Part shown: positions 48,761 to 58,187 of the stretch, one piece after another
Layout: each line of letters begins with the position of its first letter
Numbering within the stretch: position 1 is the stretch's first letter
From: Avibacterium volantium
Lineage (GTDB): Bacteria > Pseudomonadota > Gammaproteobacteria > Enterobacterales > Pasteurellaceae
Assembly (NCBI RefSeq): GCF_900635775.1
Contig: NZ_LR134167.1
Location: 2,017,001 to 2,081,000, forward strand
Direction of reading: 5' to 3'
Length of the DNA: 64,000 nt
The notes under the pieces: generated by a model
What the model was told of the DNA's origin: nothing
Seen by the model: the letters and a program-made list of their open reading frames with translations, nothing else
The model's database searches: none
Made by a program: the position numbers and the translations under genes

Positions 48761-49353
48761 TAAGGATTACAGCTCCAAGTGAAATGCCCATTGTTTAATT
48801 TCTGCATTTCTTTATCCACCACATATTTCTTCAAATAACGAATTACGCGGTTGTGTTTCATATTCATTAATTTGCGATCTTTGGCAATTTTCACGGAATA
48901 TTGATATTGCACAAAACCGCAAAATGGAATCTCTTTACCCCGAGCCACGTTTACCTGCCAATCGGGATTTTGTTCAGTTGGATCGTAAATCACAAAGGCA
49001 AACAGCTCATTTTTTTTACTATAAATATCAAAATGCTCTACGCCAGTATTACGATAAACCCGTTTGCGTAAGACAATGCGCTCCTCCAAGGTTCGCTGCT
49101 GCCAATTTCTATCTTGCAACAGTTCAATCGCACTATGCCACTGTTCGGCAGTTTCGCCTTTTGGTACATAAACGTAACGAGCAATAGTGCCTAAATCTTG
49201 TTGCGAAGCAAGATAATAGCTTTGTCCACTGTGGTCAATTACCTCAGACACCGCTAATTGCGGTGAAGTGCTACAAGCCGTCAAAATAAGTGCGGTGAGA
49301 AAAACGGCAATTTTTTGCACCGCACTTTGGTTTCTTTCAATCCATTGTTTCAT
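48760..49353 (-). CDS. Unrecognised lipoprotein between yaaA and fieF
   Basis: A 197-aa lipoprotein I do not recognise, with a basic start, a hydrophobic stretch and lipobox LTAC about residue 30. The mature part is soluble, basic at the C-terminus, with three further cysteines. The ATG at 49353, one base after the yaaA stop, is preferred to a GTG at 49362 that overlaps yaaA. Its stop overlaps the fieF start by one base. The tight coupling to yaaA and fieF, which both relate to iron or metal stress, suggests a role in envelope metal balance, but this is only inference. Confidence 0.7.
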   Translation of the reverse strand: MKQWIERNQSAVQKIAVFLTALILTACSTSPQLAVSEVIDHSGQSYYLASQQDLGTIARYVYVPKGETAEQWHSAIELLQDRNWQQRTLEERIVLRKRVYRNTGVEHFDIYSKKNELFAFVIYDPTEQNPDWQVNVARGKEIPFCGFVQYQYSVKIAKDRKLMNMKHNRVIRYLKKYVVDKEMQKLNNGHFTWSCNP

Positions 49354-49354
49354 T

Positions 49355-50131
49355 TTATTCACTTAAATCACGTTTAAACACGAATTCCTTTTCCGTTGAT
49401 GAAGTGGCGTCAAACCAGTAGCCACCGAGATCGAAATCTTTTAATTGTTCCACTTGAGTGAGACGATTTTGAATGATGTAGCGACACATTAAACCGCGCG
49501 CTTTTTTCGCATAAAAGCTGATCACTTTATATTTACCATTCTTATTATCTAAAAAGACTGGTTTTACAATATGCGCCTTCAACTCGCTTTCCTTAACGGA
49601 TTTATAGTATTCATCGGAGGCAAGATTGACCAACACATTATCCCCTTGCTGATCCAAAGCTTGTTGCACCGCCGCGGTGATAATATTGCCCCAAAAATGA
49701 TATAAATCCTTGCCTTTCGGGTTGGCTAATTTTGTTCCCATTTCTAAACGATAAGGCTGCATTAAATCCAAAGGACGTAGCAGACCATATAAGCCCGACA
49801 ACATTCTCAAGTGCTGCTGGGCGAATAAAATATCATCACGGGATAAATGCGCGGCATCTAGCCCCGTATAAACATCACCTTTGAACGCAAAAATCGCAGG
49901 GCGCGAGTTTTGTTCATTGTGATCCTGATTCCACTGCGCAAAACGCGCCACATTTAATGCGGCTAATTTATCGCTAATGGACATTAAAGAGGCGACATCG
50001 TGTGGCGCAAGCTGACGACAAATACCAATCAGCTGTTCGCTATATTCCGTTAAATCAGGTTGAGAAACGTCAAATTTTTCCACCGCACTTTCAAAATCAA
50101 GAGTTTTAGCGGGAGAGATAATTGCTAACAT
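49355..50131 (-). CDS. yaaA: Peroxide stress protein YaaA
   Basis: YaaA lowers intracellular free iron and limits peroxide damage in E. coli. The 258-aa product has the family start SPAKTLDF, the [22 protein letters not shown] region (shown in part: [12 protein letters not shown]), and the basic C-terminal KKARGLM motif. It lies between ung and the lipoprotein gene, on one strand with fieF. Clustering with uracil-DNA glycosylase joins two oxidative-damage functions. Confidence 0.92.
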   Translation of the reverse strand: MLAIISPAKTLDFESAVEKFDVSQPDLTEYSEQLIGICRQLAPHDVASLMSISDKLAALNVARFAQWNQDHNEQNSRPAIFAFKGDVYTGLDAAHLSRDDILFAQQHLRMLSGLYGLLRPLDLMQPYRLEMGTKLANPKGKDLYHFWGNIITAAVQQALDQQGDNVLVNLASDEYYKSVKESELKAHIVKPVFLDNKNGKYKVISFYAKKARGLMCRYIIQNRLTQVEQLKDFDLGGYWFDATSSTEKEFVFKRDLSE

Positions 50132-50152
50132 AATGAAATCCTTATAAATTCT

Positions 50153-50821
50153 TTAAAGCGTTAAGGGCAGTTGCCATTCTATCGGCGCTAATTGATGCTG
50201 TTGTAAATAGGCGTTCGTTTGCGAAAAATGCTTGCAACCGAGAAATCCGCGATGTGCAGATAAGGGCGAAGGGTGCGGCGCAGTTAGCACGCAATGTTTT
50301 TGTCTATCAATAAATTGCCCTTTTTTCTGCGCGTGGCTGCCCCATAAGAGAAAAACAAGATTTTCGCGTTGTTCATTTAAGGCGGCAATCACCCGATCGG
50401 TAAAAGTTTCCCAACCAAAATTTGAATGGGAATGGGCTTTGCCTTGTTCCACGGTTAGAACCGTATTTAACAGCAGTACACCTTGTTCTGCCCAGCTCAC
50501 TAAATAACCGTGCTGAGGAATTTGAAAGCCCACATCATTGGCTAATTCTTTATAAATATTGACTAACGAGGGTGGTGGCGCAATACCGGGTTTCACCGAA
50601 AAAGATAAACCGTGCGCTTGGTTTGGCCCGTGGTAAGGATCTTGCCCCAAAATCACCACTTTCACTTGATCAAACTCGGTTAATTTGAAGGCATTGAAAA
50701 TCTCATTGCTCGGCGGATAGACAATTTTGCCCGCCGCTTTTTCACGCTGGACTTGTTGTAAGATTTGCTGAAAATAAGGCTGGCTTTTCTCGCCACCAAT
50801 CACATCTTTCCACGTTTTCAT
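50153..50821 (-). CDS. ung: Uracil-DNA glycosylase
   Basis: Ung removes uracil from DNA after cytosine deamination or dUTP misincorporation. The 222-aa product has the water-activating [18 protein letters not shown] motif (shown as [13 protein letters not shown]) and the DNA-intercalating [11 protein letters not shown]. It starts the group ung-yaaA-lipoprotein-fieF. It is divergent from grcA, as ung and yfiD are neighbours in E. coli. Confidence 0.96.
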   Translation of the reverse strand: MKTWKDVIGGEKSQPYFQQILQQVQREKAAGKIVYPPSNEIFNAFKLTEFDQVKVVILGQDPYHGPNQAHGLSFSVKPGIAPPPSLVNIYKELANDVGFQIPQHGYLVSWAEQGVLLLNTVLTVEQGKAHSHSNFGWETFTDRVIAALNEQRENLVFLLWGSHAQKKGQFIDRQKHCVLTAPHPSPLSAHRGFLGCKHFSQTNAYLQQHQLAPIEWQLPLTL

Positions 50822-50967
50822 TTTGTTTTCCTCAGCGTTAAACCTAGGCTAAGATTATAAAGAACCTCACCTCAAATTAACAGCCTCTATTCCAATTTAA
50901 TGTTTAATTAATCTTTATAAAAATGTTAAGTAATTGTTAAATTCAAGATGATAAATTTATTTTATTT

Positions 50968-50981
50968 TTGATATGTATCAA
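50968..50981. promoter_or_regulatory. FNR box 1 ahead of grcA
   Basis: TTGATATGTATCAA is a perfect match to the FNR consensus TTGATnnnnATCAA, centred about 43 bp upstream of the second box. Confidence 0.8.
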
Positions 50982-51010
50982 TTTCGCTATTTTTGTTTGA
51001 TAAATTCAAT

Positions 51011-51024
51011 CTGATCCATATCAA
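51011..51024. promoter_or_regulatory. FNR box 2 ahead of grcA
   Basis: CTGATCCATATCAA matches TTGATnnnnATCAA at nine of ten fixed positions. A -10-like TAAAAT follows at about 51052-51057, so this box sits near the -41.5 position of an FNR-activated promoter. Confidence 0.7.
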
Positions 51025-51102
51025 AATAATTGAATTGGTCAAATTTTTTGATAAAATTCCTACCAACTTATGATTAATTAACAAACAAATTTAGGAGTTC
51101 TT

Positions 51103-51486
51103 ATGATTAAAGGTATCCAAATCACTCAAGCCGCAAATGATAACTTATTAAATTCATTTTGGTTATTAGACAGTGAAAAAGGTGAAGCACGTTGTTTATG
51201 TGCAAAAGGTGATTTCGCAGAAGATCAAATCGTAGCAGTAAGCGAATTAGGTCAAATCGAATATCGTGAATTACCAGTTGATGTTGCCCCAACAGTAAAA
51301 GTTGAAGGTGGTCAGCACTTAAACGTAAACGTTTTACGCCGTGAAACCTTAGAAGACGCGGTGAAAAACCCTGAAAAATATCCACAATTAACTATCCGTG
51401 TTTCTGGTTATGCAGTACGTTTTAACTCATTAACCCCAGAACAACAACGTGATGTAATCACTCGTACTTTCACGGAAAGTTTATAA
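51103..51486 (+). CDS. grcA: Autonomous glycyl radical cofactor GrcA (YfiD)
   Basis: GrcA replaces the damaged C-terminal part of pyruvate formate-lyase, restoring its glycyl radical. The 127-aa product ends with the glycyl radical region [17 protein letters not shown], where the Gly carries the radical, and the tail RDVITRTF. A good ribosome site AGGAG precedes the ATG. Two FNR-like boxes upstream imply induction without oxygen, as for E. coli yfiD. It is divergent from ung. Confidence 0.96.
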   Translation: MIKGIQITQAANDNLLNSFWLLDSEKGEARCLCAKGDFAEDQIVAVSELGQIEYRELPVDVAPTVKVEGGQHLNVNVLRRETLEDAVKNPEKYPQLTIRVSGYAVRFNSLTPEQQRDVITRTFTESL

Positions 51487-51512
51487 TTTCTCCAATTAGT
51501 AGTTTAGATTAT

Positions 51513-51547
51513 AAAAAATCGCCCTTAGCTATCGGGCGATTTTTTTA
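51513..51547 (+). terminator. Terminator of grcA
   Basis: ATCGCCC (51518-51524) and GGGCGAT (51534-51540) form a stem flanked by A-run and T-run, 32 bp after the stop. Confidence 0.9.
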
Positions 51548-51624
51548 TGCAATCATATTGTTTTCAGGTAATTCTCAACAAAATTTAAGGGATAAAAAAT
51601 ATCTTATCCCTTACTATTTAAATA

Positions 51625-52308
51625 CTAAGAACGCTCCACTTCCAATCTTTCAAACACCAACACTCTATTTTCTAGTTTGCGTAGTAATAATGTGGCGATG
51701 CCTGTAATGGCAAGGTAGATGACACCTGCGATGCCGTAAATGGTGAGTGCATCATATTCTGTGCCGTAAAGCTGTCTTGCGTAGCCCATAATATCTAAAA
51801 TGGTAATGGTTGAAGCAAGCGATGTGCCTTTAAATACCAAAATAATTTCATTGCTGTAAGATGGCAAGGCGCGTTTTAAGGCATAAGGAATTAAGATTTT
51901 CAGCGTTTGCCAACGGCTTAAGCCAAGTGCAGCACAACTTTCCCATTGTCCTTTTGAGATCGCTTTCACTGCGCCGTAAAATAATTGTGTGGAATAAGCT
52001 GCACTGTTTAGCGCAAGGGTGAGCATTGCGCAAAACCACGCATTAGACAATAGTGCCCACGCGGGGCTTTCTACGATCCATTGGAATTGTCCTGGGCCGT
52101 AATAAATTAAGAAGAATTGCACTAATAGTGGTGTGCCAGTGAATAAAGTTAGGAAAATATTCACCGCACTTTTTAGCAGTTTATTTTCCATTGCAAGAAT
52201 AAAGGTTAAAGCAATGGCTAAAATAAACGCAAAAAAGAGCGCAGAAACCGTAAGCAATAGGCTTGTTGGAATCCCCTGTGCGATGGTGATGAAATAATCG
52301 TGAATCAT
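51625..52308 (-). CDS. artM: Arginine ABC transporter permease ArtM
   Basis: A 227-aa inner-membrane permease of the polar amino-acid ABC type with five helices and the EAA loop (ESCAALGLSRWQTLKILIP, shown in part: ALGLSRWQTL) that meets the ATPase ArtP. It is the last gene of artP-artI-artQ-artM and shares a base with artQ. The name rests on order and on the ArtM start (DYFITIAQGIPTSL). Confidence 0.9.
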   Translation of the reverse strand: MIHDYFITIAQGIPTSLLLTVSALFFAFILAIALTFILAMENKLLKSAVNIFLTLFTGTPLLVQFFLIYYGPGQFQWIVESPAWALLSNAWFCAMLTLALNSAAYSTQLFYGAVKAISKGQWESCAALGLSRWQTLKILIPYALKRALPSYSNEIILVFKGTSLASTITILDIMGYARQLYGTEYDALTIYGIAGVIYLAITGIATLLLRKLENRVLVFERLEVERS

Positions 52309-52979
52309 TATTCCACTCCTCTTTCAAAGCGGGTAAAACGCCATTCGAGCTTACGGATTAGTACTTGGCTGATAAGCGTAATCACTAAATACATTAGTGC
52401 AGCAAAGCCATACCAAGTGAAAGGTTCGTGGGTTCTGGTGTTAATTAATTCTGCTTGACGCATTAAATCGTGTACCCCAATCAATGAAACGAGGGCTGTA
52501 TCTTTTAATAACACTAACCATTGATTGCTCAAGCCCGGTAAAGCGTGTCGCCAAACTTGCGGCATAATGATATGCAAAAAGGTATAGCTACGGCTTAAAC
52601 CAAGGGCCGCGCCTGATTCCCATTGCCCAAGGGGAATGGCTTGAATGGCACCGCGCAAGGATTGCGAAGCATAGGCGGCAAAAATAATGGATAACGCCAA
52701 CACCCCACAAAAGAATGGGCTAAGTTCCAAATATTTTCCAGTGATTAATTCCAACACTTCAGGAATGCCAAAATAAATTAAGAAAACCACCAAAATTTCA
52801 GGCAAGCCACGCAAAAGGGTGATGACAACGGCGCTCGGTTTACGCACGAATTGCCATTTGCTCATTTCTAGGCTTACAAAAATGAGCGATAAAATAAGCC
52901 CTAATAATAAGGAACACACCGCTAACTCTAAGGTCATTAGGGTTGCGGTGTACATTAAAGGAAGATAATCCACAAACAT
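52308..52979 (-). CDS. artQ: Arginine ABC transporter permease ArtQ
   Basis: A 223-aa permease paralogous to ArtM, with five helices and the EAA loop (ALGLSRSYTFLHIIMPQ). It pairs with ArtM in the membrane. It starts 5 bp after artI and overlaps artM by one base, so all art genes are one unit. The order PIQM is the enteric art order with artJ missing. Confidence 0.9.
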   Translation of the reverse strand: MFVDYLPLMYTATLMTLELAVCSLLLGLILSLIFVSLEMSKWQFVRKPSAVVITLLRGLPEILVVFLIYFGIPEVLELITGKYLELSPFFCGVLALSIIFAAYASQSLRGAIQAIPLGQWESGAALGLSRSYTFLHIIMPQVWRHALPGLSNQWLVLLKDTALVSLIGVHDLMRQAELINTRTHEPFTWYGFAALMYLVITLISQVLIRKLEWRFTRFERGVE

Positions 52980-52984
52980 AGCGA

Positions 52985-53707
52985 TTATTTAGTCATCCAT
53001 TTGTCGTAAATTTTTTGGTATTCGCCGTTTGCTTTAATGGCTTCGATACCTTTGTTTAGGCTTTCTACTAACGCAGTGTTAGATTTATTTACCGCGATAC
53101 CTAAGCCGTTGTTGAAGTAACGTTTATCCGTAACACGCTCGCCCACGAAAGTTAATTCAGGGTTTTTCTCGAACATATCACGCAATACGTCAGTATCACC
53201 GAAGATCAAATCAATACGCCCATTTTTTAAGTCAAGAATCGCATCTTGCAGGCTTGCGTAAGATTTTGCTGTGTATTGTTTGGCTTCTGCGTTAGCATAT
53301 TGTTGGTAAGTTGTCCCATTTTGCACGCCCACGGTTTTCGCCGTAGCTAAATCTGCTTTGCCTTTTACTGCGATGAAACTTGCTGAGCTTTCGTAGTAAG
53401 GTTGGCTGAATGCCACTTGTTTTGCGCGTGCTTCGGTAATATCAATAGCAGAAATTGCGGCATCAAACCCACGGCCTTTAATTAAGCTTGGAATTAACGC
53501 GTCAAAAGCTTGGCTTTTGAAATGACAAGTGGCTTCGATTTCTTTACAAATTGCGTTAGCAATATCCACATCAAAACCTACGATTTCGCCTTTTTCATTG
53601 GTTAATTCAAATGGTGGATAGCTTGGTTCGGTGGCAAAAGTAATGTCTTGCGCTTGTACCATTGCCGCTGAGCTGGCTAAAAGGGTTGCTAAAAGTAATT
53701 TTTTCAT
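52985..53707 (-). CDS. artI: Arginine-binding periplasmic protein ArtI
   Basis: A 240-aa solute-binding protein with a signal peptide ending AMVQA, then [13 protein letters not shown] and [11 protein letters not shown], both typical of family 3 amino-acid receptors. It delivers the ligand to ArtQM. The name ArtI is based on the operon and similarity; binding of other basic amino acids is possible. The gene follows artP by 11 bp. Confidence 0.9.
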   Translation of the reverse strand: MKKLLLATLLASSAAMVQAQDITFATEPSYPPFELTNEKGEIVGFDVDIANAICKEIEATCHFKSQAFDALIPSLIKGRGFDAAISAIDITEARAKQVAFSQPYYESSASFIAVKGKADLATAKTVGVQNGTTYQQYANAEAKQYTAKSYASLQDAILDLKNGRIDLIFGDTDVLRDMFEKNPELTFVGERVTDKRYFNNGLGIAVNKSNTALVESLNKGIEAIKANGEYQKIYDKWMTK

Positions 53708-53718
53708 TGTGTAATTCC

Positions 53719-54456
53719 TTAATGTGAATGAGATAAATATTGTTTAAATTGTTCCGTTTTAGGCTGCATAAAACAGCTTGCATCGCCCATTTCGATGATA
53801 TGGCCTTTTTCCATATACACCACTTTGGTCGCCACTTTCTGTGCCACAGAAACTTCGTGGGTAACAATCACTTGGGTAATGCCTGTTTCTTGTAATTCCT
53901 GAATAATGGACACCACTTGCGCCGTAATTTCAGGATCGAGTGCGGCGGTTGGCTCATCAAATAATAAAACTTGCGGTTTCATCATTAATGCTCGGGCAAT
54001 CGCCACACGCTGTTGCTGTCCACCAGAAAGATGCAATGGAAAGCGATCAGCAAATTCTTCTAAACGTAAACGGGCAAGCAATTCAAGGGCTTGTTTTTTC
54101 GCCGTTTCTTTATCTAATCCAAGCACCTTTACGGGCGCTTCGATTAAATTTTCAATAACAGTTAAATGCGGCCATAGATTGTATTGTTGGAACACCATTC
54201 CTACATCTTGGCGTAATTGACGCATTTGTTTTGGATTTGCCGTTGCCGCAGAAAGATCAAATTTATTGTTGGCAATCACCAACTCACCAGACTTTGGCAC
54301 TTCTAATAAGTTTAAGGTGCGAATCAGCGTACTTTTCCCCGCACCACTTGGTCCTAATAAAACCACGGTATCGCCATCTTCCGCCGTTAAGTTAATGTCA
54401 AACAGGGCTTGCGATGAACCGTAGAAAAAATTGAGATTTTTTACACTAATGGTCAT
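53719..54456 (-). CDS. artP: Arginine ABC transporter ATPase ArtP
   Basis: A 245-aa ATPase with Walker [10 protein letters not shown], signature LSGGQQQR, Walker [13 protein letters not shown] and the H-loop VTHEV. The ATG at 54456 gives the ArtP start ([12 protein letters not shown]) and is preferred over a longer frame that would run through the promoter. It is the first gene of artPIQM. A palindrome like an arginine-repressor box lies 47 bp upstream. Confidence 0.93.
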   Translation of the reverse strand: MTISVKNLNFFYGSSQALFDINLTAEDGDTVVLLGPSGAGKSTLIRTLNLLEVPKSGELVIANNKFDLSAATANPKQMRQLRQDVGMVFQQYNLWPHLTVIENLIEAPVKVLGLDKETAKKQALELLARLRLEEFADRFPLHLSGGQQQRVAIARALMMKPQVLLFDEPTAALDPEITAQVVSIIQELQETGITQVIVTHEVSVAQKVATKVVYMEKGHIIEMGDASCFMQPKTEQFKQYLSHSH

Positions 54457-54502
54457 TTTTGTTGTTAGCTCTAAATTTAAAGTTGAAATAATATTAATGT
54501 TT

Positions 54503-54520
54503 TTTGCATAACTATGCAAA
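54503..54520. promoter_or_regulatory. ArgR-like box ahead of artP
   Basis: TTTGCATAACTATGCAAA is a palindrome with the ARG-box frame TGnATnnnnATnCA. It lies 47 bp before artP. Two symmetric positions differ from the E. coli consensus. ArgR control of arginine uptake would be expected but is inferred. Confidence 0.5.
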
Positions 54521-54579
54521 TAAAAAGTCAAAAAATTTTCACCGCACTTTTGTATGGGCGTTTTTGAGATAAAAATCCC

Positions 54580-55647
54580 TTAATTTTGTCCCGCACTTTC
54601 ATCGGAAGGCCAAGAATGCACTACGGCTTTGACTAAGGTTGCAAGAGGGATCGCAAAGAACACGCCCCAGAAGCCCCATAATCCACCGAAAATCAGCACG
54701 GCGACAATAATGGTCAGCGGATTAAGGTTTACCGCTTCAGAGAATAAAAATGGCACAAGCAAGTTTCCGTCTAAAATTTGACTTATCACATATGCGGCGA
54801 TTAATGACCAGAAAGTCGGTGTAATGCCGAATTGCGACATTGCCACTAACGCCACGGGAATGCTGACTAACACCGCCCCCACATAAGGCACTAGCACGGA
54901 TAGCCCCACGGCAACGGCAAGCAACAAGGCATAGCGCAGATCGAAAAAGAGGAAGATTGCATAAGTAATCACCCCAACCACCAAAATTTCAATAATTTTG
55001 CCGCGAATATAATTGGCGATTTGTTTTTGCATTTCTTGCCATACTTTATCAGCCAGTTTGCGGTTGCGTGGCAGAAATCCGCTGATGTAAGTGAGTAATT
55101 CTTGTTTATCTTTCAATAAGAAAAATACCATTAATGGCACAAGGAAAGCGTAAATACCTAGGCTTACAAGGCTGATAATGGACGAAATTGAAAGTTTGAG
55201 CGCTGATTCACCAAAGCCTAAAATTTTGCTTTTCACGCTGGTGAAGAAGCTGTCGATCATTTGGTAATCCACCACTTCAGGGTAATGCTCGGGCAAGGAA
55301 AGTAGCCAATCATTGAGCGAATTAAACATATGTGGCAATTCGCTAAACAAGTTAATAGTTTGATTAACCAGTGTCGGAATGAGTACCAGCGCGATAATCA
55401 GCACAATACTAATAAAGCCGCCAAGCACTAAAATGGTGGCTAGTAAGCGGGGGAATTTGAGTTTTTCATTTAACACGCGGATTGGCATTTCCAGCAAATA
55501 AGCCAGTACGATGGCCACCAATAACGGCGCAAGTAAATCACTGAAAAAATAAATGGCGATAAAGCCAAACAGCAAAATGGCGAGTAATGCCATTGCCTGC
55601 GGATCACTAAATCGGCGCTTATACCAATTTTTCAACATTTCTAACAT
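54580..55647 (-). CDS. perM: AI-2E transporter family protein PerM
   Basis: A 355-aa inner-membrane protein of the PerM/AI-2E exporter family with about eight helices. The family motifs [22 protein letters not shown] and [14 protein letters not shown] are visible. The substrate is not established; members have been linked to autoinducer export or sodium-proton exchange. It is divergent from arsC/yfgD, as perM (yfgO) and yfgD are neighbours in E. coli. Confidence 0.85.
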   Translation of the reverse strand: MLEMLKNWYKRRFSDPQAMALLAILLFGFIAIYFFSDLLAPLLVAIVLAYLLEMPIRVLNEKLKFPRLLATILVLGGFISIVLIIALVLIPTLVNQTINLFSELPHMFNSLNDWLLSLPEHYPEVVDYQMIDSFFTSVKSKILGFGESALKLSISSIISLVSLGIYAFLVPLMVFFLLKDKQELLTYISGFLPRNRKLADKVWQEMQKQIANYIRGKIIEILVVGVITYAIFLFFDLRYALLLAVAVGLSVLVPYVGAVLVSIPVALVAMSQFGITPTFWSLIAAYVISQILDGNLLVPFLFSEAVNLNPLTIIVAVLIFGGLWGFWGVFFAIPLATLVKAVVHSWPSDESAGQN

Positions 55648-55720
55648 AAAAGCTCCTTTCGGCGAGAATTTGTGCTGATTATAAGGTAAAATGAGACTGA
55701 TTTAATATAAGGAATTTTCT

Positions 55721-56071
55721 ATGACTGTTAAAATTTATCACAACCCACGTTGTTCCAAAAGCCGCGAAACCCTTGCCTTATTGCAACAGCAGAGGATTGA
55801 GCCAGAGATCGAGCTTTATTTAGAAAAGCAATATTCCGTTGAGTTCTTACAACAGCTTGCGCAAAAGTTACAGCTTAACAGCGTGCGAGAAATGATGAGA
55901 ACTAAGGACGATTTATACCGCACTTTGCAGCTTGATAATCCTGATCTCACCGAAGAACAGTTGCTCAAAGCTATTTCACAGCATTCTGCTTTGCTTGAGC
56001 GTCCTATTGTGGTAAACGGCGAAAAAGCCAAAATTGGCCGTCCGCCAGAAAGTGTTTTAGCAATTTTATAA
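55721..56071 (+). CDS. yfgD: ArsC-family reductase (YfgD-like)
   Basis: A 116-aa protein of the glutaredoxin-linked ArsC family with the catalytic cysteine in HNPRCSKSRETL and the RPIVVNGEKAKIGRPPE tail that in ArsC holds the substrate arginine. Arsenate reductase activity is possible, but the context (beside perM, no arsB or arsR) fits the YfgD subgroup of unknown physiological role. A strong terminator follows. Confidence 0.85.
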   Translation: MTVKIYHNPRCSKSRETLALLQQQRIEPEIELYLEKQYSVEFLQQLAQKLQLNSVREMMRTKDDLYRTLQLDNPDLTEEQLLKAISQHSALLERPIVVNGEKAKIGRPPESVLAIL

Positions 56072-56089
56072 TTTCTTCGCTATAATAAC

Positions 56090-56127
56090 GCCCGCTCCGC
56101 CATAATCATTGAGCGGGCATTATTTTT
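56090..56127 (+). terminator. Terminator of yfgD
   Basis: GCCCGCTC (56090-56097) and GAGCGGGC (56111-56118) form an 8-bp GC-rich stem followed by ATTATTTTT, 18 bp after the stop and 37 bp before arfA. arfA therefore needs its own promoter or read-through. Confidence 0.85.
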
Positions 56128-56154
56128 ACCCATTTTATTTATTGAGAGGCAATG

Positions 56155-56463
56155 ATGAAAAAGAAAAAATCTTTTGCGCCCGTTGCTGACGTGCAAGGTT
56201 GCACCACCTATCAGCACAACAAAGGGACAATCCGAGATAACGCCATTCAGGCATTATTATCCGACAAATTATTTCGCCAACGCATTGAAAAGAAACGAAA
56301 AGGCAAAGGCAGTTATCAGCGAAAAGCGAAACATCAAGGGAAATATTTTGAAAAGCCCGATTATCAAGTTTTTGGCAACAGAGATTTTATAATCGGGTTT
56401 TTCTTAACAAAAATAGCAAATAGAGGAAGTCATTATGTCAATCAGAACAGAATGTTTATTTAG
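56155..56463 (+). CDS. arfA: Alternative ribosome-rescue factor ArfA, with internal terminator
   Basis: ArfA frees ribosomes stalled on mRNAs without stop codon by recruiting RF2, as backup for tmRNA. The product is 102 aa, with the ArfA core [25 protein letters not shown] in parts: [13 protein letters not shown], then [16 protein letters not shown]. The ATG at 56155 has a GAGG ribosome site 5 bases upstream; an ATG three bases earlier is too close. After residue 65 the gene contains a strong terminator hairpin, so most transcripts would lack a stop codon and the peptide would be tagged when tmRNA works. This is the known control of E. coli and Haemophilus arfA. The tail beyond the hairpin is hydrophobic and not conserved. 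Confidence 0.88.
   Translation: MKKKKSFAPVADVQGCTTYQHNKGTIRDNAIQALLSDKLFRQRIEKKRKGKGSYQRKAKHQGKYFEKPDYQVFGNRDFIIGFFLTKIANRGSHYVNQNRMFI
56356..56402 (+). terminator. Rho-independent terminator inside arfA
   Basis: CCCGATTAT (56356-56364) pairs perfectly with ATAATCGGG (56389-56397) across a 24-nt loop, followed by five T, all within the arfA frame. It would release mRNA before the stop codon. Confidence 0.85.
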
Positions 56464-56728
56464 CAACGAATGGAACGTACGAATTAGCGATCCCGGTGAG
56501 GAAGGCGCACACAGTCATTTTTTTGAGAAAATTTATATCACCCTTGATGCCCATATTGACGGGGAAAAGATCACTTACGAATTCACTCGCAAAGTGGAAG
56601 ATCAAGTAAAAATCAACCGCACTTTTACTGATTTAACCGAATTATTCAAATTTTTAGGCGAATATCTTGATCCTGTGGCGCTAGGATTCTTAGGCGTAAA
56701 AATTGGGAATTTAGGGGTGAAAGCTTAA
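56435..56728 (+). CDS. Small conserved-looking protein of unknown function downstream of arfA
   Basis: A 97-aa acidic soluble protein that I do not recognise. There is no signal peptide, and the sequence contains no known motif. A good ribosome site AGAGGAAG lies 6 bases before the ATG. The start lies inside the 3' end of arfA, beyond the arfA internal terminator, so its transcript would need read-through or a promoter inside arfA. The second IS copy lies 32 bp after its stop, in the former terminator shared with glnA. From memory a small gene lies at this place in H. influenzae too (HI_0234 region), which argues that it is real. Confidence 0.65.
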   Translation: MSIRTECLFSNEWNVRISDPGEEGAHSHFFEKIYITLDAHIDGEKITYEFTRKVEDQVKINRTFTDLTELFKFLGEYLDPVALGFLGVKIGNLGVKA

Positions 56729-56742
56729 TCTGATTGATAACT

Positions 56743-56753
56743 AAAAAAGAGCG
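56743..56753. terminator. Left arm of the terminator split by IS copy 2
   Basis: AAAAAAGAGCG here and CGCTCTTTTTT at 58188-58198 are perfect reverse complements. Without the IS and one target duplication they would lie 10 nt apart as an 11-bp terminator stem between the small gene and glnA. Confidence 0.85.
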
Positions 56754-56795
56754 ATTTTTCTGATCTGCCCCCAAAAAGTTAGACTATATTCTAAT

Positions 56796-57590
56796 TTAAT
56801 TCAAGGACTGAGTTCTGTATTCCACAGGGCTTAGTCCTTTGAGCTTCACTTGAATACGCTCATTGTTGTAGTAATGAATGTACTCGTGAATCACTTTTTC
56901 AAGCTGTTCAAAGGTTTCAAACCGCTTGCCAAAGTAACATTCCGTCTTCAATCGCCCGAAAAAGCTTTCCATCGCACCATTATCAAGGCAATTGCCTTTT
57001 CTCGACATACTTTGCTTAATACCGTATTTTTTCAATATCTCCCGATAACTCATCATTTGATACTGCCATCCTTGGTCGGAATGCAGTATCGGTTTTTCCC
57101 CCGCTAATCGGTTCACCGCCTGGGTCAACATTCTGGTTATCTGCTCAAAATTCGGACTTCTCGCCACATTATAAGCAATAATTTCGTTATTAAACAAGTC
57201 TTTAATCGGCGATAAATACACTTTGCCTTCCGCACATTTGAACTCGGTGATATCCGTTACCCACTTCTCATTCGGCATCGTTGCCGTAAAATCCCGTTGC
57301 AACAGATTATCGGCAATTTGTCCCACTTTGCCTTGGTAAGAACGATATTTTTTCTGCTTACTTTTTCCTTTTAACCCCAAACGTTGCATTATCGCTTGCA
57401 CCCTTTTGTGGTTGATAATCAAGTATTTCCTTAATTCCAAGGTAATTCGACGATAACCATAATTTTCGTCATTTTTGCGATAAATTTCCTCTATTTTCTG
57501 TGAAATCGCTACATTTTTATCCGACTTTGGCTTGAGATGATAAAAGAACGAACTGCGTGCCAATCCGATTAGCCTGAGTAACAATTCCAA
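56796..57590 (-). CDS. IS3-family transposase OrfB (copy 2)
   Basis: Nearly identical to OrfB of copy 1, with the same DDE residues (TDITEF, SDQGWQ, and E in GAMESFF). It differs at four residues: N for D in [10 protein letters not shown] for G and R for Q in MMSYREI, and Y for H in KKYGIK. Both copies look capable of coding for active enzyme. The frame is again open into the orfA end one base out of step, with only a TTG start of its own. Confidence 0.93.
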   Translation of the reverse strand: MELLLRLIGLARSSFFYHLKPKSDKNVAISQKIEEIYRKNDENYGYRRITLELRKYLIINHKRVQAIMQRLGLKGKSKQKKYRSYQGKVGQIADNLLQRDFTATMPNEKWVTDITEFKCAEGKVYLSPIKDLFNNEIIAYNVARSPNFEQITRMLTQAVNRLAGEKPILHSDQGWQYQMMSYREILKKYGIKQSMSRKGNCLDNGAMESFFGRLKTECYFGKRFETFEQLEKVIHEYIHYYNNERIQVKLKGLSPVEYRTQSLN

Positions 57591-57613
57591 CGGGAAACGC
57601 GAGCGTAAGGCAT

Positions 57614-58123
57614 TTACGATGACGGCTTTTTCTGCATTTTTTGTTGGTTGAGTTCCTGCAACTTTTTTAGCATTGTATTCTCCGCTTCTAATTCCAAAAT
57701 TCGGTAACGCAAGCGTTCTTCTTCTGTTTTGGGCGTTGGTGGCATTTTAGGTGAGTTGAGTTTCATACTTGGACGACCTTTAGGTTTGAGTAATAACCCA
57801 TCTATACCTTGTTTTTCAAAGCGTTGCAACCATTGACTAATTATCCCTGAACTGGGGATATCAAAGCGAAAGCAGGCGGCTTCAGCGGAGCACTGGCCTT
57901 TTTTGATAGCTTGAATAACCTTTAATTTAAACTCAACAGAATAATATCGTTTTTTACCTAACACAGCTAATCCATTGATTCCATTATGATTAAATTTCGC
58001 AATCCAACGTGCTAACGTGCTTTGGGGAAGCTGAAAATACTGGCGAGTAAGCGAACGGTTTTTTCCATTTTGATGATAAAAGTCGAGCACTTGTTGTTTG
58101 AAACGTTGAGTATATTTAGTCAT
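57614..58123 (-). CDS. IS3-family OrfA (copy 2)
   Basis: Identical to OrfA of copy 1 except for one residue (T for A in [11 protein letters not shown] in the coiled coil). It has the same two helix-turn-helix segments and the same start directly after the T-run of the terminal hairpin. It would be translated with OrfB as a frameshift fusion. Confidence 0.93.
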   Translation of the reverse strand: MTKYTQRFKQQVLDFYHQNGKNRSLTRQYFQLPQSTLARWIAKFNHNGINGLAVLGKKRYYSVEFKLKVIQAIKKGQCSAEAACFRFDIPSSGIISQWLQRFEKQGIDGLLLKPKGRPSMKLNSPKMPPTPKTEEERLRYRILELEAENTMLKKLQELNQQKMQKKPSS

Positions 58124-58187
58124 AAAAAATCTGCACCTTAATCAATTGGTTGTTTAGTCCAACTTTTGGGGTGCAGATCATTTCAAC

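Larger units (their letters stand above)
56761..58180 (-). mobile_element. IS3-family element (IS150-type), copy 2, 1420 bp
   Basis: The same element as at 27880-29299, same length and orientation, with about eight base differences. Ends begin TGATCTGC; the right end has the same hairpin. The target duplication reads TTTC (56757-56760 and 58181-58184), one base longer than in copy 1. The element lies in the loop of a bidirectional terminator between the small gene after arfA and glnA. Confidence 0.97.
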
